Assembly (NCBI GenBank): GCA_031423015.1
Contig: JANPER010000035.1
Coordinates: 30,569 to 94,568 of the forward strand
Reading direction: 5' to 3'
From: DATGPD01 sp031423015
Lineage (GTDB): Bacteria; Planctomycetota; UBA1135; UBA2386
Length of the DNA stretch: 64,000 nt
Shown here one piece after another: positions 35,849 through 46,097 of the stretch. The notes below the pieces were generated by a model. It did no database searches, was not told the DNA's origin, and was given only the letters and a program-made list of their open reading frames with translations. The first letter of the stretch is position 1; every line of letters begins with the position of its first letter. The position numbers and the translations under genes were made by a program.

Positions 35849-37060
35849 TCACAGGCTACCGATCGTGAACTTGCAGCCGTCGGTATGGGCGAGGGGGAAG
35901 CCCGCTGCGCCTGCATCCGGAACGAAGGCCTGCAGGTTCAGCATGGCCCCGCAGAAGCTCGGATCCCACGGAATCGACAAGCAAAGCGCGCTCACGCCTG
36001 CGCCAGTGGCCGGCGCCATGTTGATGATCGCGAGGATGGGATTCACTGCCAGGGTGCCGAAGGGGGGGACCGGGGCGCACACGCCGGGCGGGACACCGAT
36101 CAGCAGGATCGGCGACGCGCCGGGCAAGCAGTTCAGGACCTTCAGTTCGGTCTGGCCGCACACGTACATCGGGTTGTCACCCCAGCGCGGGATGCCGTTC
36201 GTGCCCGCCTTGCCGACGCAGTAGCTCTCGATCGTCGCCGGGTCGCAGCACGGGATCTGGCGATCGCACGACAGGCCAGTGTAGAAGCGAACAGGGCGCC
36301 CGCCTGGCGGGATCGTGATGTCCCGCCACTGATAGCCGTTCGTCCAGTCGCCGGGTCCGAACGGGAGTCCGACGTTGGCGAGGTTGTCGATGACCGCGTT
36401 GATGCACAGAGACTGCGCTGACGCCGCACCAAACGGCGCCGTCAAGTAGTTCGTCCAGCCGCATCCCAAATGGAAGCACCTCACTGCGCAGGCGGCATCG
36501 CTGATCCCGATCTGCTGGGGCGGACCGACGAAGACCGCGGTGTCGGTGCCAGCCGTCCCGCAGACGTCGAAGTCCGCATAGTGGAACAGGTTCAAGACGA
36601 TCGGCGCCGTCGTCGTGTTGCTGATCTCCATACACTCGCTGGCGACGCCACCGGTGGGGGCCGCCGCGGTCGCGGTCGAATAGACGCGGGTGATGAGTCG
36701 GGCGTTCAAGCCCTTGCCGTCGAGGTTGACCCACTCGATCGTCGCCGTGTCGCCCTTGGGGCTGACCACGATCGGCGCCAACGGGTTTTGGATGCCGCTC
36801 GTCGCGGCGCGGCTGAAGCTGAACTCGCGCGTGTCGCCGGCGACGCGGTAGTACCACCAGTTCGCGAAGAGCTGGTCCTGGCCCGCCAGACCGTTCCAGC
36901 GGAGGTTGGACGAGCCGCCGGACCCCGTGTTGAGGGCCGGGATCGCGCCGGCGTTGAAGCCGTAGACGACGTTGGGTGTGCAGCTGCTGGTGATGTTGAC
37001 GGCGGTCTGTGCGGGCACAGCAACTGCCAACAATGCGAGCGGGGCAGTGAATCGAAGCAT
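35849..37060 (-). CDS. Secreted Cys-rich protein of unknown function
   Basis: 403 residues from ATG 37060 with a signal peptide (FTAPLALLAVAVPAQT). The body is beta-rich with many cysteines (VRCFHLGCGWTN, CDRQIPCCDP) and no catalytic motif that I recognise. The last 125 residues (IPRWGDNPMYVCGQTELKV to the end) resemble the shared C-terminal domain seen in four other secreted proteins here. It is followed by a strong terminator. Likely an extracellular structural or adhesive protein. Confidence 0.72.
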   Translation of the reverse strand: MLRFTAPLALLAVAVPAQTAVNITSSCTPNVVYGFNAGAIPALNTGSGGSSNLRWNGLAGQDQLFANWWYYRVAGDTREFSFSRAATSGIQNPLAPIVVSPKGDTATIEWVNLDGKGLNARLITRVYSTATAAAPTGGVASECMEISNTTTAPIVLNLFHYADFDVCGTAGTDTAVFVGPPQQIGISDAACAVRCFHLGCGWTNYLTAPFGAASAQSLCINAVIDNLANVGLPFGPGDWTNGYQWRDITIPPGGRPVRFYTGLSCDRQIPCCDPATIESYCVGKAGTNGIPRWGDNPMYVCGQTELKVLNCLPGASPILLIGVPPGVCAPVPPFGTLAVNPILAIINMAPATGAGVSALCLSIPWDPSFCGAMLNLQAFVPDAGAAGFPLAHTDGCKFTIGSL

Positions 37061-37251
37061 GGATGCTCCTTGTTGAGACTCGAGGGAACCCTGCGCCGAA
37101 CTTCGGAGCAGGACGGACCGCACGATGGTAGCCGAAGGTCGCTTTCAACAAGCCCCCCCTCCGACGACTCTTGACGACGGTCGGTGACTGGTCCGCTCCC
37201 CTCCCATCGATCTACCGCGGCACCTGCGCTGCCAGCGCTTTCGTCGCGCTC

Positions 37252-38631
37252 TCACCGAAGCAACTGCTGCAGCAACTCCGACGCTTCCCGCTCAGCCTCC
37301 GCCAACGGCTTGCCCAGGGGTAGGCCGGGACGCTGGTGTCCCACCTCGCTCAACCACGCGTCCCTGAGCAAGCGCTGCCTCTGTTGCACCAACCGCAGGA
37401 CTTCAGCGGCCGTCGGCTCCCCCAAGGTCGCCAGGTCAAAGGAATCTGCGACAAGCGCCGCATCGGCAACCTCCAACCAAGCCAACAACTCGCGTGCGAT
37501 CAGCCAGTGGCCCTGGGTGTTGACGTGCACCCCGTCTTCGGCCAATCGGAATCGGCCGTCGTCGGCGCGACGCTCGGCGAGGAAGCGAGCCATCCGCGCG
37601 TGGACATCGACGACCTGCCAGCCCTGCGATCGCTGCGCGACCAGCCACGCCGAGTAGCGCTCCAGCACCTCGTCGTAGCTCACTTCAGGTGAACGAGACT
37701 CACGCCCGACGGGCCGAGCGTTGGCGCTAGTTGCCACGCGGTCGAACACCGGCGGCGTAACGTGAACCACACTTGCGCCTGCTGCCGCCGCCGCTTGGCG
37801 CAGGCGAACGATCCCGTCCTTGAACTGCGCGAAGCGTGCCGCGTCGAACGGCAAGTAGATACCGTCATTCATGCCGTAGCAGGCGACGATGACAGCAGGT
37901 TTCAACCGCGCGAGCACGCGGTCGAGGCGCTCGTGCAAGTCGGGCCGCGGGAACGCGCCACCGGCATGGCCCGGCTCTGACAAGCCCGACACCGTCTCGC
38001 TCGGCAGGCTGACGTTGATGAAGTCAAACGGCTGGCCTGGGCTCTGCAAGCGCAGGTAGGCCTCGACGAACGCGGTCCATTCCCCGCCGTAGGTGATGCT
38101 GTCACCGAGGAACAGCACGCGCTGCGACCACACCTTCGCGGCCGGAGTCGAGGCGCGCAGGGGATGCACCGGGATCAGGCGCACGCGGCGAACATCCATC
38201 ACCGCCGCCGCCGGCTTGCTCTGCGGCTTCAGCGCGAGCGAGTGCTCTCCCGCCGACAACTCGACACAACCGAGCAAGCGTGGGGTGAAGTTCTGGAAGT
38301 GCCCGGTGTCCTCGACGACGAAGTGGAAGCGCTGCTCAAAAACCTCAACCATCACCTCGCTCCCACCGTGGCCCTTGCCGCAACCCTGCCAGACCTCGAG
38401 CGCAAACCTGCCCGCGCGCGGCACATCGAAGGTCCACTCCGCCCAGTCCTCCACCTTGGTCCAGTAGCCAAGGCAGTTCTTGTTCGGCTCGGGCTCGTAA
38501 CGCAGCATCGTGCCGTGCACGACGGCACTGCTTGCCGGCAGCTCGATGCGACGATTGGCCGCGGGCGCCTCGCCTTGCAACCACGTGCACGGAGCAGCGA
38601 TCAGGCCAACAAGCAGGGCGTGAAGACACAT
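37252..38631 (-). CDS. Secreted SGNH/GDSL hydrolase with N-terminal carbohydrate-binding-like domain
   Basis: 459 residues with a signal peptide (MCLHALLVGLIAAPCTW). Residues about 25-155 look like a beta-sandwich carbohydrate-binding module (WTFDVPRAGRFALEVWQG). The catalytic SGNH domain follows: nucleophile Ser in FLGDSITYGGEW, Asn in YGMNDGIY, and Asp-His in LAEDGVHVN, with a helical C-terminus. Members remove acetyl or other ester groups from glycans. A GH20 hexosaminidase gene is divergently arranged next to it, so deacylation and cleavage of the same amino-sugar polymer is plausible. Confidence 0.88.
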   Translation of the reverse strand: MCLHALLVGLIAAPCTWLQGEAPAANRRIELPASSAVVHGTMLRYEPEPNKNCLGYWTKVEDWAEWTFDVPRAGRFALEVWQGCGKGHGGSEVMVEVFEQRFHFVVEDTGHFQNFTPRLLGCVELSAGEHSLALKPQSKPAAAVMDVRRVRLIPVHPLRASTPAAKVWSQRVLFLGDSITYGGEWTAFVEAYLRLQSPGQPFDFINVSLPSETVSGLSEPGHAGGAFPRPDLHERLDRVLARLKPAVIVACYGMNDGIYLPFDAARFAQFKDGIVRLRQAAAAAGASVVHVTPPVFDRVATSANARPVGRESRSPEVSYDEVLERYSAWLVAQRSQGWQVVDVHARMARFLAERRADDGRFRLAEDGVHVNTQGHWLIARELLAWLEVADAALVADSFDLATLGEPTAAEVLRLVQQRQRLLRDAWLSEVGHQRPGLPLGKPLAEAEREASELLQQLLR

Positions 38632-38767
38632 AGGGCGACGTCAGTCGCGGAACAGTAGCCCGACTCGGCCCGAACGTGCATCCACACCACGCTCGACGCC
38701 GTGGGTTGGAATCCCCAGACTCCAAGCAAACCGCGTGGACCCGATCGCCGACCGACCTGACGCCTCG

Positions 38768-40864
38768 ATGCAACCGATCAAACTCTGTGTTCTCGCCAGC
38801 CTCGCCGGCGCCGTGGAAGCTCAGCCGGTGCTCGATGCGGCGCTGATTCCGCAGCCGCGCAGCGTCCAGCTTGCGCGCGCCCCGCGAGTGACTTGGTCGA
38901 CTCGTGTCGTGTCGGCCGTTCCGGAGTTGCGGCGCGTCGCGGACGCCGTCGCCGCGGACCTGGCAGCACTCGTGGGCCGCGCCGTGGTCAGTGCCGGAGA
39001 GTCCGAGGAACTCCATCGCGGTGACTTGGTGCTCGCGCTCGATGCCACACTCGAAGGCGAGGCGTACCGCGTGCGCATCGACGCCGAGCGCGCCACCGTC
39101 AGTGCTGGGTCACCGGCCGCGGTTGCCCTGGCCGCCGCGACCGTACTGCAACTGCTGGACACGGCACTCACGCTGCCGGCGGTCACGATCGAAGACGCCC
39201 CGGTCTACGCGTGGCGTCTGCTCGTGCTCGACGTCGCGCGTCGCCACCACACGCCCGACGAGATCCGCCAGCAGATCCAGCTCTGCCGCTTCTACAAGCT
39301 GCGTCAGCTCCAGCTCCACCTCACCGACGACCAGGACTTCATGTTCCCCTCGGTGCGCTTCCCGAAGCTCGGCGCCGACAACCCTGGCAAGCGACCGCCG
39401 TACACGCGCGCAGAACTCGCCGCGCTGGTCGCGTACGCCACCGACCGCGGCGTCGTGCTGATTCCCGAACTCGACGTGCCCGGTCACTCCGCGCGCCTGC
39501 GCAGCGGGCATCCCGAGGCCTTTGCCGCCAAGGACGGCCGACTCGACGTGAGCGATGCGGGCACCGTGCGCGCGCTGTGTGAACTGCTCGACGAGATGTG
39601 TGAAGTGTTCCCCGACGCGCCGGTGCACGTCGGCTGCGACGAATCCGGCGTGGGCACGCAAGCACTCGCCGTGTTCATCACCACCTTGCACGGCCATCTC
39701 GCGCAGCGTGGCCGGCAGACGCTCTTGTGGGAAGGCTTCGGCCGCGGCGGCAAGGTCCCCGCCGACGTGCTGGTGATGGTGTGGGCCAACTCGTTCCAGC
39801 CGGCGGCCGAGCAACTGACGCACCATCGCTGTCTCAACGGCACGTGGGATCCATGCTACGTGGTCGAGCACTACCCGCTCGACAACCTGACGTACGCGCC
39901 GCCTTTGCGCGTGCTCGGCTGGCAGCCAGAACTGTTCCGCGACTTCGAGCGTGGCGGCAAGGAGCCACCGGTCGCCGACGTCGGCAACGTGGCCGGCGGC
40001 TTCCTGTGCTGGTGGGAAGGCCACGGGCGCAACGCGTTGCCGCTGCTGCGTCGGCGCGCCGCGCCGCTGGCCGAACGCTTGTGGAACCCCACGGCCACGG
40101 TGCACGTCGCCGAGTTCGCGCGCCGACTCGATGGGCTGGACGCGCGCCTCGACGATCTGCTGTTCCCGGTCGCGGTCGCGTTCGATCGCCCTCTGCACAT
40201 CACCCCCACCGAGTTCGAGGGTCTGCGCGGCGTGAGCTTCGCGCACGCGTTCCGCGACGCGACGACGGTGACGTTCAAGGCACGCGGCGAGGGCGAGATC
40301 CGCGTGGCGGAAGATGGCGCACCGTTCGTGGCCGTGGGCGTCGAAGGGGTTCGCGTCACCGCGAGCACGCGCCTCGACGTAGGCCTGTTCGTGGGGGACC
40401 AGCTCGTCGGGCGCACACGCCCCGTACTTCTACGTCGCATCGACCCGGTGAATGGCGACACCAACCTGGCGCTCGGCAAGTGGGTTTCGAGCGACGCTGC
40501 ATCCGACCCGCTGCACCCCGATGCGTTGCTGACCGACGGCAACCGTGAGCGCATGGCGCAAGTCCTCCGCTATCCCACGCCGGTGACCCTGACCATCGAC
40601 CTCGCGGCGAAGGTGCAGGTCGCCGAGATCAAGGTGTTCGCGTTCCACGGCGCAGCCGACCGCGAGCGCTATCTCTTGGAGACATCGATCGACGGAGCGC
40701 GCTGGGAGCTGGTCGCTGATTGCAGGGAAGGAGACGCGAGCACCGCCGACGGCGACACGCATCGGTTCGCGCCGCGCGCCGCGCGCTTCGTGCGGATCAC
40801 GTCGCACGGCAACACGCGCTTCCCGGGTTCGATGAGTCGGCTGGTGGAAGTGGAAGTGCGGTGA
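38768..40864 (+). CDS. Secreted beta-N-acetylhexosaminidase, GH20, with C-terminal F5/8-type domain
   Basis: 698 residues from ATG 38768 with a signal peptide (CVLASLAGAVEAQ). An N-terminal GH20b domain precedes the TIM barrel; the catalytic Asp-Glu pair is in VHVGCDESG at about residue 290, and the KLRQLQLHLTDDQDFMF signature lies earlier. The C-terminal 150 residues (NLALGKWVSSDAASDPLHPD to FPGSMSRLVEVEV) form a discoidin-like (F5/8 type C) carbohydrate-binding module. It removes terminal GlcNAc or GalNAc from glycans such as chitin oligomers, glycoproteins or peptidoglycan. Confidence 0.92.
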   Translation: MQPIKLCVLASLAGAVEAQPVLDAALIPQPRSVQLARAPRVTWSTRVVSAVPELRRVADAVAADLAALVGRAVVSAGESEELHRGDLVLALDATLEGEAYRVRIDAERATVSAGSPAAVALAAATVLQLLDTALTLPAVTIEDAPVYAWRLLVLDVARRHHTPDEIRQQIQLCRFYKLRQLQLHLTDDQDFMFPSVRFPKLGADNPGKRPPYTRAELAALVAYATDRGVVLIPELDVPGHSARLRSGHPEAFAAKDGRLDVSDAGTVRALCELLDEMCEVFPDAPVHVGCDESGVGTQALAVFITTLHGHLAQRGRQTLLWEGFGRGGKVPADVLVMVWANSFQPAAEQLTHHRCLNGTWDPCYVVEHYPLDNLTYAPPLRVLGWQPELFRDFERGGKEPPVADVGNVAGGFLCWWEGHGRNALPLLRRRAAPLAERLWNPTATVHVAEFARRLDGLDARLDDLLFPVAVAFDRPLHITPTEFEGLRGVSFAHAFRDATTVTFKARGEGEIRVAEDGAPFVAVGVEGVRVTASTRLDVGLFVGDQLVGRTRPVLLRRIDPVNGDTNLALGKWVSSDAASDPLHPDALLTDGNRERMAQVLRYPTPVTLTIDLAAKVQVAEIKVFAFHGAADRERYLLETSIDGARWELVADCREGDASTADGDTHRFAPRAARFVRITSHGNTRFPGSMSRLVEVEVR

Positions 40865-40997
40865 TACGGCGGGCTTGATCCCGAGATCGAAGCTCGCCGC
40901 GATGGGATAGCCTCGCCGGTGGGCAGACCTCACCGCATAATCCGCGCGCCTGCCTTCCCCCCGCGCCGCAAGCGCGGCGACCAACGACAGATCAGCC

Positions 40998-43127
40998 ATG
41001 CAACACTCGCCTCACCGTCTCCTACCCGTCCTGCTGCTGGGCATGCTGCCAGCCCAACAGCAGCAACCGCACGACCAGGTCGGCGTACCCGTGGCGGGTG
41101 CCCGCCCCGGTACGATGCAGTACCTCGTGACCTTCCACGCGCGCGACTTCGACTTGTCCCAGTTCCGCGCCGCGGTCCTCGCCCATCGCTCCGCCGGGGA
41201 CGTCGCGACGATCGTTGCCGATCTCGAGCGCAAGGCTGCGTCGCATCAACGCGCATTCAGCGAGGCGGTTGAACGCGCTGGCGGCCGCGTCCTCGAGCGC
41301 TTCTGGTTGATCAACGGCGGCGTCATCGAGGTCGATCCGACCGCGCTGGACGGTCTGCTGCGGCAGCCCAACGTCACAGCGATCGCGCCCAACCGCACGA
41401 CGCTGCCGTTGATCATCACGGCGACCAACGCTGCGAACCACAACTCCGATGGCGCCAACGCGACGGGCGCGACCGGCCGTGGCGTCACGGTCGCGATCAT
41501 GGATACCGGCCTCGATGCGTTGTCGGGCGCCACTGGCCGCCCGCACCCGACGTTCTACATCAACGGCGACATCAACAACCACACGGGTCCTGGGATCGAC
41601 GGCAGCCGGCTCTTGGACAACGTCATGGTCGGCGCGGCGCCGCCAGACAACACGCATCCCCACGGTACCGGCGTAGCCAGCATCTCGGCCGGGTTCAGGT
41701 GGTCGACAGCGGCGAACCACGACAGCGGGCACGCGTACGACGCGTCGCTGGTCGGCTACTCCATCTCGAATGTCGCCAGCAGCGGCCAGTCGAGCGAAGC
41801 GACGATGGCGGCCGCCTGGCAGCGGATCGCCGCTGAGCGCGTGAAGTACAACATCGGCGTCGCGAACAACTCCTACAGCGGCGTCTCGTGCAATCTCACC
41901 GACATGATCCAGATGGCCCTCGACGCCGCCGCCTACAACGCCGACATCTTGATCACGGTCGCCGCGGGCAACGGCGGCACATCGACGACGTTCAGCCAGC
42001 CGACGGCGAACGGCCTCGCCGTCGCCGCCACCAATCCCACGGCCAAGACGGTTGCCTCCTTCTCGGCCCGCGGGCCGCTGTCGTGCGACACGGCGCGCTC
42101 TTGGCCGGACATCTCGGCCTGCGGGGTCGGCACCGTGATGGCGTTGACCGACAATCCTGCGAGCCAGTACGTCGGCTCGGGCACGTCCATGGCTGGGCCG
42201 CAGGTTGCCGGCGGTGCCGCGCTCGTACGCGGCGTGAACCCATCCCTCAACGCGCAGGAGACCAAGGCGATCCTGCTGTGCACGACCGAGAGCATCGCGG
42301 CGCAGAACCCGACCCTCAACCGCAACGCCTATGGCCAAGGCTTCCTGCGCGACGACCTCGCGGTCGCGCTCGCCCGCGTGCCTGGATCGGCGTTCACGCG
42401 CCAGATGCCGGACACGACTACGGTGCATCGCTACACGCTTGCGGTCACGGCCACCGCGGCGCAACGCGTCGTCGTGTCTTGGCCTCGGCGGCTGGGAGCG
42501 ACGCTGAGCAGCCAGTGGAGCAACCTGGCGCTGACGGTGCTGGATGGCGCCACGGTGCTGGCGACCTCGAACGACCCCAACCAGCTCTACGAGGTCGCGC
42601 GCTTCAACGGCCCGGCGTCGGGGTCGGTGACGGTCGAGGTCACCGCGAGCAGCCTCGAAGGCGGGCAGCCGATCGCCTACTCGGTGGCGCATACCGGAAC
42701 CCTGGCGGGCTACGTGGCAGGCCAGTTCAACGTCTTCGGCAGCGCCTGCGCCGGAACCGCGGGTACGCCCGACATCCTGGGCCTTGGAGTGCCGACGCTG
42801 GGCGCGCAGTACCGCATCAGGCTCGAGCGGGCGCGCGTCAACACCGGCGCGGCGCTCAGCATCGGGGTCTCGAACACGCTGTGGGGCGCCGTGCCGCTGC
42901 CGTTTGCCATCCCGGGCACCAGTTGCTTCGTCAATGCTTCACTCGATGTGCTGCTGCCCGCGCAGACCGACGCTCGCGGTCAGGCCATGATGGTGATCGC
43001 GATCCCTGCGCTGACGCACCTACTCGGCGCGCCGTTCTACGTGCAGTGGTTGATCGCCGACTCGTTCCAACCTGCCGGCGTCGTCACGACCCGGGGCGGC
43101 GCGGCTCAAGTCGGCGGCGCGCTGTAG
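40998..43127 (+). CDS. Secreted subtilisin-like protease with shared C-terminal domain
   Basis: 709 residues with a signal peptide (LLPVLLLGMLPAQQ). Prodomain about 30-140, then the S8 catalytic triad: Asp in VAIMDTGLDALS, His in HPHGTGVASIS, Ser in GTSMAGPQVAGGAAL, and oxyanion Asn in VAAGNGGTS. A beta-sandwich region follows, then the FGSACAGTAGTPDILG domain shared with other secreted proteins in the window. The His motif has HGTG instead of HGTH. Likely a surface or secreted endopeptidase. Confidence 0.9.
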   Translation: MQHSPHRLLPVLLLGMLPAQQQQPHDQVGVPVAGARPGTMQYLVTFHARDFDLSQFRAAVLAHRSAGDVATIVADLERKAASHQRAFSEAVERAGGRVLERFWLINGGVIEVDPTALDGLLRQPNVTAIAPNRTTLPLIITATNAANHNSDGANATGATGRGVTVAIMDTGLDALSGATGRPHPTFYINGDINNHTGPGIDGSRLLDNVMVGAAPPDNTHPHGTGVASISAGFRWSTAANHDSGHAYDASLVGYSISNVASSGQSSEATMAAAWQRIAAERVKYNIGVANNSYSGVSCNLTDMIQMALDAAAYNADILITVAAGNGGTSTTFSQPTANGLAVAATNPTAKTVASFSARGPLSCDTARSWPDISACGVGTVMALTDNPASQYVGSGTSMAGPQVAGGAALVRGVNPSLNAQETKAILLCTTESIAAQNPTLNRNAYGQGFLRDDLAVALARVPGSAFTRQMPDTTTVHRYTLAVTATAAQRVVVSWPRRLGATLSSQWSNLALTVLDGATVLATSNDPNQLYEVARFNGPASGSVTVEVTASSLEGGQPIAYSVAHTGTLAGYVAGQFNVFGSACAGTAGTPDILGLGVPTLGAQYRIRLERARVNTGAALSIGVSNTLWGAVPLPFAIPGTSCFVNASLDVLLPAQTDARGQAMMVIAIPALTHLLGAPFYVQWLIADSFQPAGVVTTRGGAAQVGGAL

Positions 43128-43222
43128 GAGCCACTTTGCGCGCGGCAGGCTCTGCGCCAATACGCAGATTCGTTTCAGTAGACTCGTGACTCCAGTGAGT
43201 CTCGAGTCGTATCGTGTGCGCG

Positions 43223-45076
43223 ATGAAGCTGATCGCGCCCCGCGTGTTGCTGACGAGTGTCTGCCGCCCGATCGGTGCGGCACACGGTGACGCGCCCAGC
43301 GTCGGCTACGAGCTGCTGCATCAACAGGTCACGCGCGCGCAGGGTGTGTTCAGTCCGCGGGCCACGCATCTGACCTTCGCCCTCGACTTCATCGCCACCA
43401 ACCTCGATGCCCCCGCGGCGGTACTGCACTACCCGTCGCGCAGCGAACTCGTGCGCGAACTCAGGCGCGACCCGGAGTTCGTGGGCGTGTCGTTCCTGCT
43501 GGCCACGTTCCATCGGATGCAGCAGGTCGTCGAGATCGTGCGCCGGTACGCGCCGCGCGCCAAGATCGTGCTCGGCGGCTACGGCACGGTGCTCGACGAT
43601 CACACGCTGGCTCCCTTTGCCGACCATGTCTGCCGCGAAGAGGGCGTCGCGTTCTTTCGCGCCCTGCTCGGCGAGCCGCCGCGGCAGATGCCGTACGACC
43701 ATCCGCTGATCGTCAGCCGGCTGCGCGTGCTGTCGATCCCGGTCGGCTGCACCGGGATGATCTTCGCTGGCCTCGGTTGCCCGCACGGCTGCGACTTCTG
43801 CTGCACGTCGCACTTCTTCAAGCGTCGGCACGTCAAGCTGCTGCCGACTGGCGACGACGTGTTCCGCGTGATCGAGCGCTACCTCGAGATCAACCCGCGC
43901 ATGAGCTTCACGATCCTCGACGAAGACTTCTTGATCGCCAAGGAGCGGGCGAACCGGCTGCGCGAACTCGTGCAGGCGCGCGGGACACCGCTGTCGATCT
44001 TCGCCTTCGCGACGGTCAAGGCACTCAGCAGGATCACGCCGCGCGAACTCTTGGAGACTGGCATCGACGGCGTGTGGATGGGCTACGAGGGGACGCGCTC
44101 GGGCTTTGGCAAGCAGCAAGGGCGACCCGTCGACGAACTGATCGCGGACCTGCGCAGCAACGGCATCACCGTGCTCACGTCGATGATCTTGGGCTTCGAC
44201 TACCAGACGCCCGAGGTGGTGCGCGACGAGTTGCGTGGCCTGCTGGCGCTGCGGCCCGCGCTGGCGCAGTTCTTGATCTACGGGCCGACGCCGGGCACGC
44301 CGTTCTTCGAGCGCGTCGTGCGTGAGGACCGCCTGCACCAAGAGCTGCGCGACAACCCGGCGCAGTTCTACAAGAAGTGCGACGGGTTCACGGCGATGGT
44401 CGTCCATCCGACCTTGCAGCCGGCCGAGATCGAAGCGCTGCAGCAGGAGTGCTTCGCCACCGACTACGCCACGCTTGGCCCCTCGGTCGTGCGCGCGATC
44501 GAAGTGTGGTTTGCCGGCTGGAAGCGGCATCACGCTTCGGACTCCCCTTACTTGCGTCGCAAGGCCGAGAGCTGGGCCAAGGAGGTCAGGCGGGCGTGGC
44601 CCTTGTTGCGGGCCGCGCGCTGGTTCGGGCCAACCGCGAACGCTGTGCGGCAGCTCGAGGCGGAGATCCGTGCCGCGCTCGGGCCACCGAGTTGGCTCGC
44701 CCGGGCGCTCGCGCTGGTCACGCCGCTCGCGGTGGCATGGACGAAGTTCACGCTGCGGCACGATCGCTTCCAGCACCCCAGAGAGAAGCGACGCGACTAC
44801 CGGCGCGCGAAGTGGTCGCTCCGCTCTGGCCAGCTTCGCCAGCTGCAGATCGAGATCGAGCACGCGATGCAGGGCATGATCGTCTCGGTGCGAGGCGCGC
44901 TCGATTCGGCAACCGTGCGTCGACTAGCGGCCGGGATCAAGGCCCACTTGGCGAGCACGCAAGGGCGCCTCGAGATCGTGATGGCGCAAGGCACGCGCAT
45001 CAGTGCGCGCCACCTGCGCTCGCTGACTTGGCGCCTGCGCCCGTTCAACCCGCGGGTGTCGATCGTGTGGCAGTGA
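43223..45076 (+). CDS. B12-binding-domain radical SAM protein
   Basis: About 617 residues. The N-terminal 150 residues resemble a cobalamin-binding Rossmann domain (VGVSFLLATFHRMQQVVEIV, then KIVLGGYG), although a clear DxHxxG is missing. The radical SAM cluster motif CPHGCDFC lies at about 190, followed by the FTILDEDFLI and DGVWMGYEG barrel segments. A basic C-terminal extension of about 170 residues is not recognised. The family catalyses methylations and rearrangements on unactivated carbons. The start could be GTG 43214. It is encoded next to a second radical SAM gene on the other strand; product unknown. Confidence 0.82.
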   Translation: MKLIAPRVLLTSVCRPIGAAHGDAPSVGYELLHQQVTRAQGVFSPRATHLTFALDFIATNLDAPAAVLHYPSRSELVRELRRDPEFVGVSFLLATFHRMQQVVEIVRRYAPRAKIVLGGYGTVLDDHTLAPFADHVCREEGVAFFRALLGEPPRQMPYDHPLIVSRLRVLSIPVGCTGMIFAGLGCPHGCDFCCTSHFFKRRHVKLLPTGDDVFRVIERYLEINPRMSFTILDEDFLIAKERANRLRELVQARGTPLSIFAFATVKALSRITPRELLETGIDGVWMGYEGTRSGFGKQQGRPVDELIADLRSNGITVLTSMILGFDYQTPEVVRDELRGLLALRPALAQFLIYGPTPGTPFFERVVREDRLHQELRDNPAQFYKKCDGFTAMVVHPTLQPAEIEALQQECFATDYATLGPSVVRAIEVWFAGWKRHHASDSPYLRRKAESWAKEVRRAWPLLRAARWFGPTANAVRQLEAEIRAALGPPSWLARALALVTPLAVAWTKFTLRHDRFQHPREKRRDYRRAKWSLRSGQLRQLQIEIEHAMQGMIVSVRGALDSATVRRLAAGIKAHLASTQGRLEIVMAQGTRISARHLRSLTWRLRPFNPRVSIVWQ

Positions 45077-45111
45077 ACACGGCGGCCGGGCATACGCGCC
45101 GCGCGCCACCA

Positions 45112-46095
45112 TCAGCCGCGCATCGGGCCGCGCGCCAGGCGCGACCGGCGAAGTGCCGCGCGCGCTTGCGCCGAGTGCGCGACGCCGTCGTCATTCGGGT
45201 TCACGAGGTGCGCGGCGAAGCTGCGCACCGTGGGGAAGCGGAAGAACGCGGTCACCGGCACGTCGATGCCGTGCTGGCGGCGCAGCCCTTCGAGCACACG
45301 CAGAGCCTGCAGTGAGGTACCGCCCAGGTGACAGAAGTTGTCGGTCAAGTCGGTCACCGGGCGCCCGAGCACCTCGGCCCAGACTGCGGCGACCTTGCTT
45401 TCCAGCTCGGCATCGGCGACCGCTGGCGGCACGGCTGCATCGCGGGCTGCAATGGGTTGGCCTGTATCCACGATCTGTCCGGGCACGCCGACCACCGTCG
45501 CACCGGCCGGCACGTCGGCGATCACGAGCGAGTTAGCGCCGATGGTGGCATCCGCGCCGACGCGCACCTCGGGCAAGATCGAGGCGTTGGAGCCGACGTA
45601 CACGCCGTCGCCGAGCACGACGCGCGCGTTCAGCACCGCGCCCGCGGCGACGACGCAGCCGCGTCCGAGCTGGCTCTCGTGGCCGATGACGGCGCGCATG
45701 AACACCACCGACCCTTCGCCCACGACCGTCTCGGGCGAGATGATGGCGTGCTCGTACACCAGCACACCGTCTTCGAGCCGCGACCACGCCGTGTCGACCT
45801 CGGGGTGGGCGAGGGTCGCAAAGGGAACGCCGTACGCGGCGATGCGGGCGCACGCGGCAGTCCGGCGCTGGGTCGTTCTCGCCACCAGGTTGACGACGGC
45901 CGACGTCGCGGGGTCAGCGTTTGCGAGCATGGCGAAGGGGCCAGCGATCTCGACATCGAGCACGTGGCGACCGTGCTTGGCTGCGTCGTCATCGAGCAGC
46001 ACGATACGGTCCCAGCGCCGCGGCGCTTTGTTGACCGACTGCGCGAGCCGAATGCCCTCGGAGTTGCCGGCGCCGCAAAGGTAGAGAGTGCGCAC
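45112..46095 (-). CDS. Left-handed beta-helix acyltransferase fused to an acyl/peptidyl carrier domain
   Basis: 327 residues from GTG 46095. The N-terminal PglD-like part starts LYLCGAGNSEGIRLAQ (1-80). Hexapeptide repeats then form a left-handed beta helix (VVGEGSVVFMRAVIGHESQL, residues about 120-205). The final 90 residues are a carrier protein with the phosphopantetheine Ser in FCHLGGTSLQALRVL. An acyltransferase carrying its own carrier domain is unusual and suggests transfer of a thioester-bound acyl or aminoacyl group to a sugar. It starts 2 bp after the radical-SAM gene, so the two are co-translated. Confidence 0.85.
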   Translation of the reverse strand: MRTLYLCGAGNSEGIRLAQSVNKAPRRWDRIVLLDDDAAKHGRHVLDVEIAGPFAMLANADPATSAVVNLVARTTQRRTAACARIAAYGVPFATLAHPEVDTAWSRLEDGVLVYEHAIISPETVVGEGSVVFMRAVIGHESQLGRGCVVAAGAVLNARVVLGDGVYVGSNASILPEVRVGADATIGANSLVIADVPAGATVVGVPGQIVDTGQPIAARDAAVPPAVADAELESKVAAVWAEVLGRPVTDLTDNFCHLGGTSLQALRVLEGLRRQHGIDVPVTAFFRFPTVRSFAAHLVNPNDDGVAHSAQARAALRRSRLARGPMRG

Positions 46096-46097
46096 GT

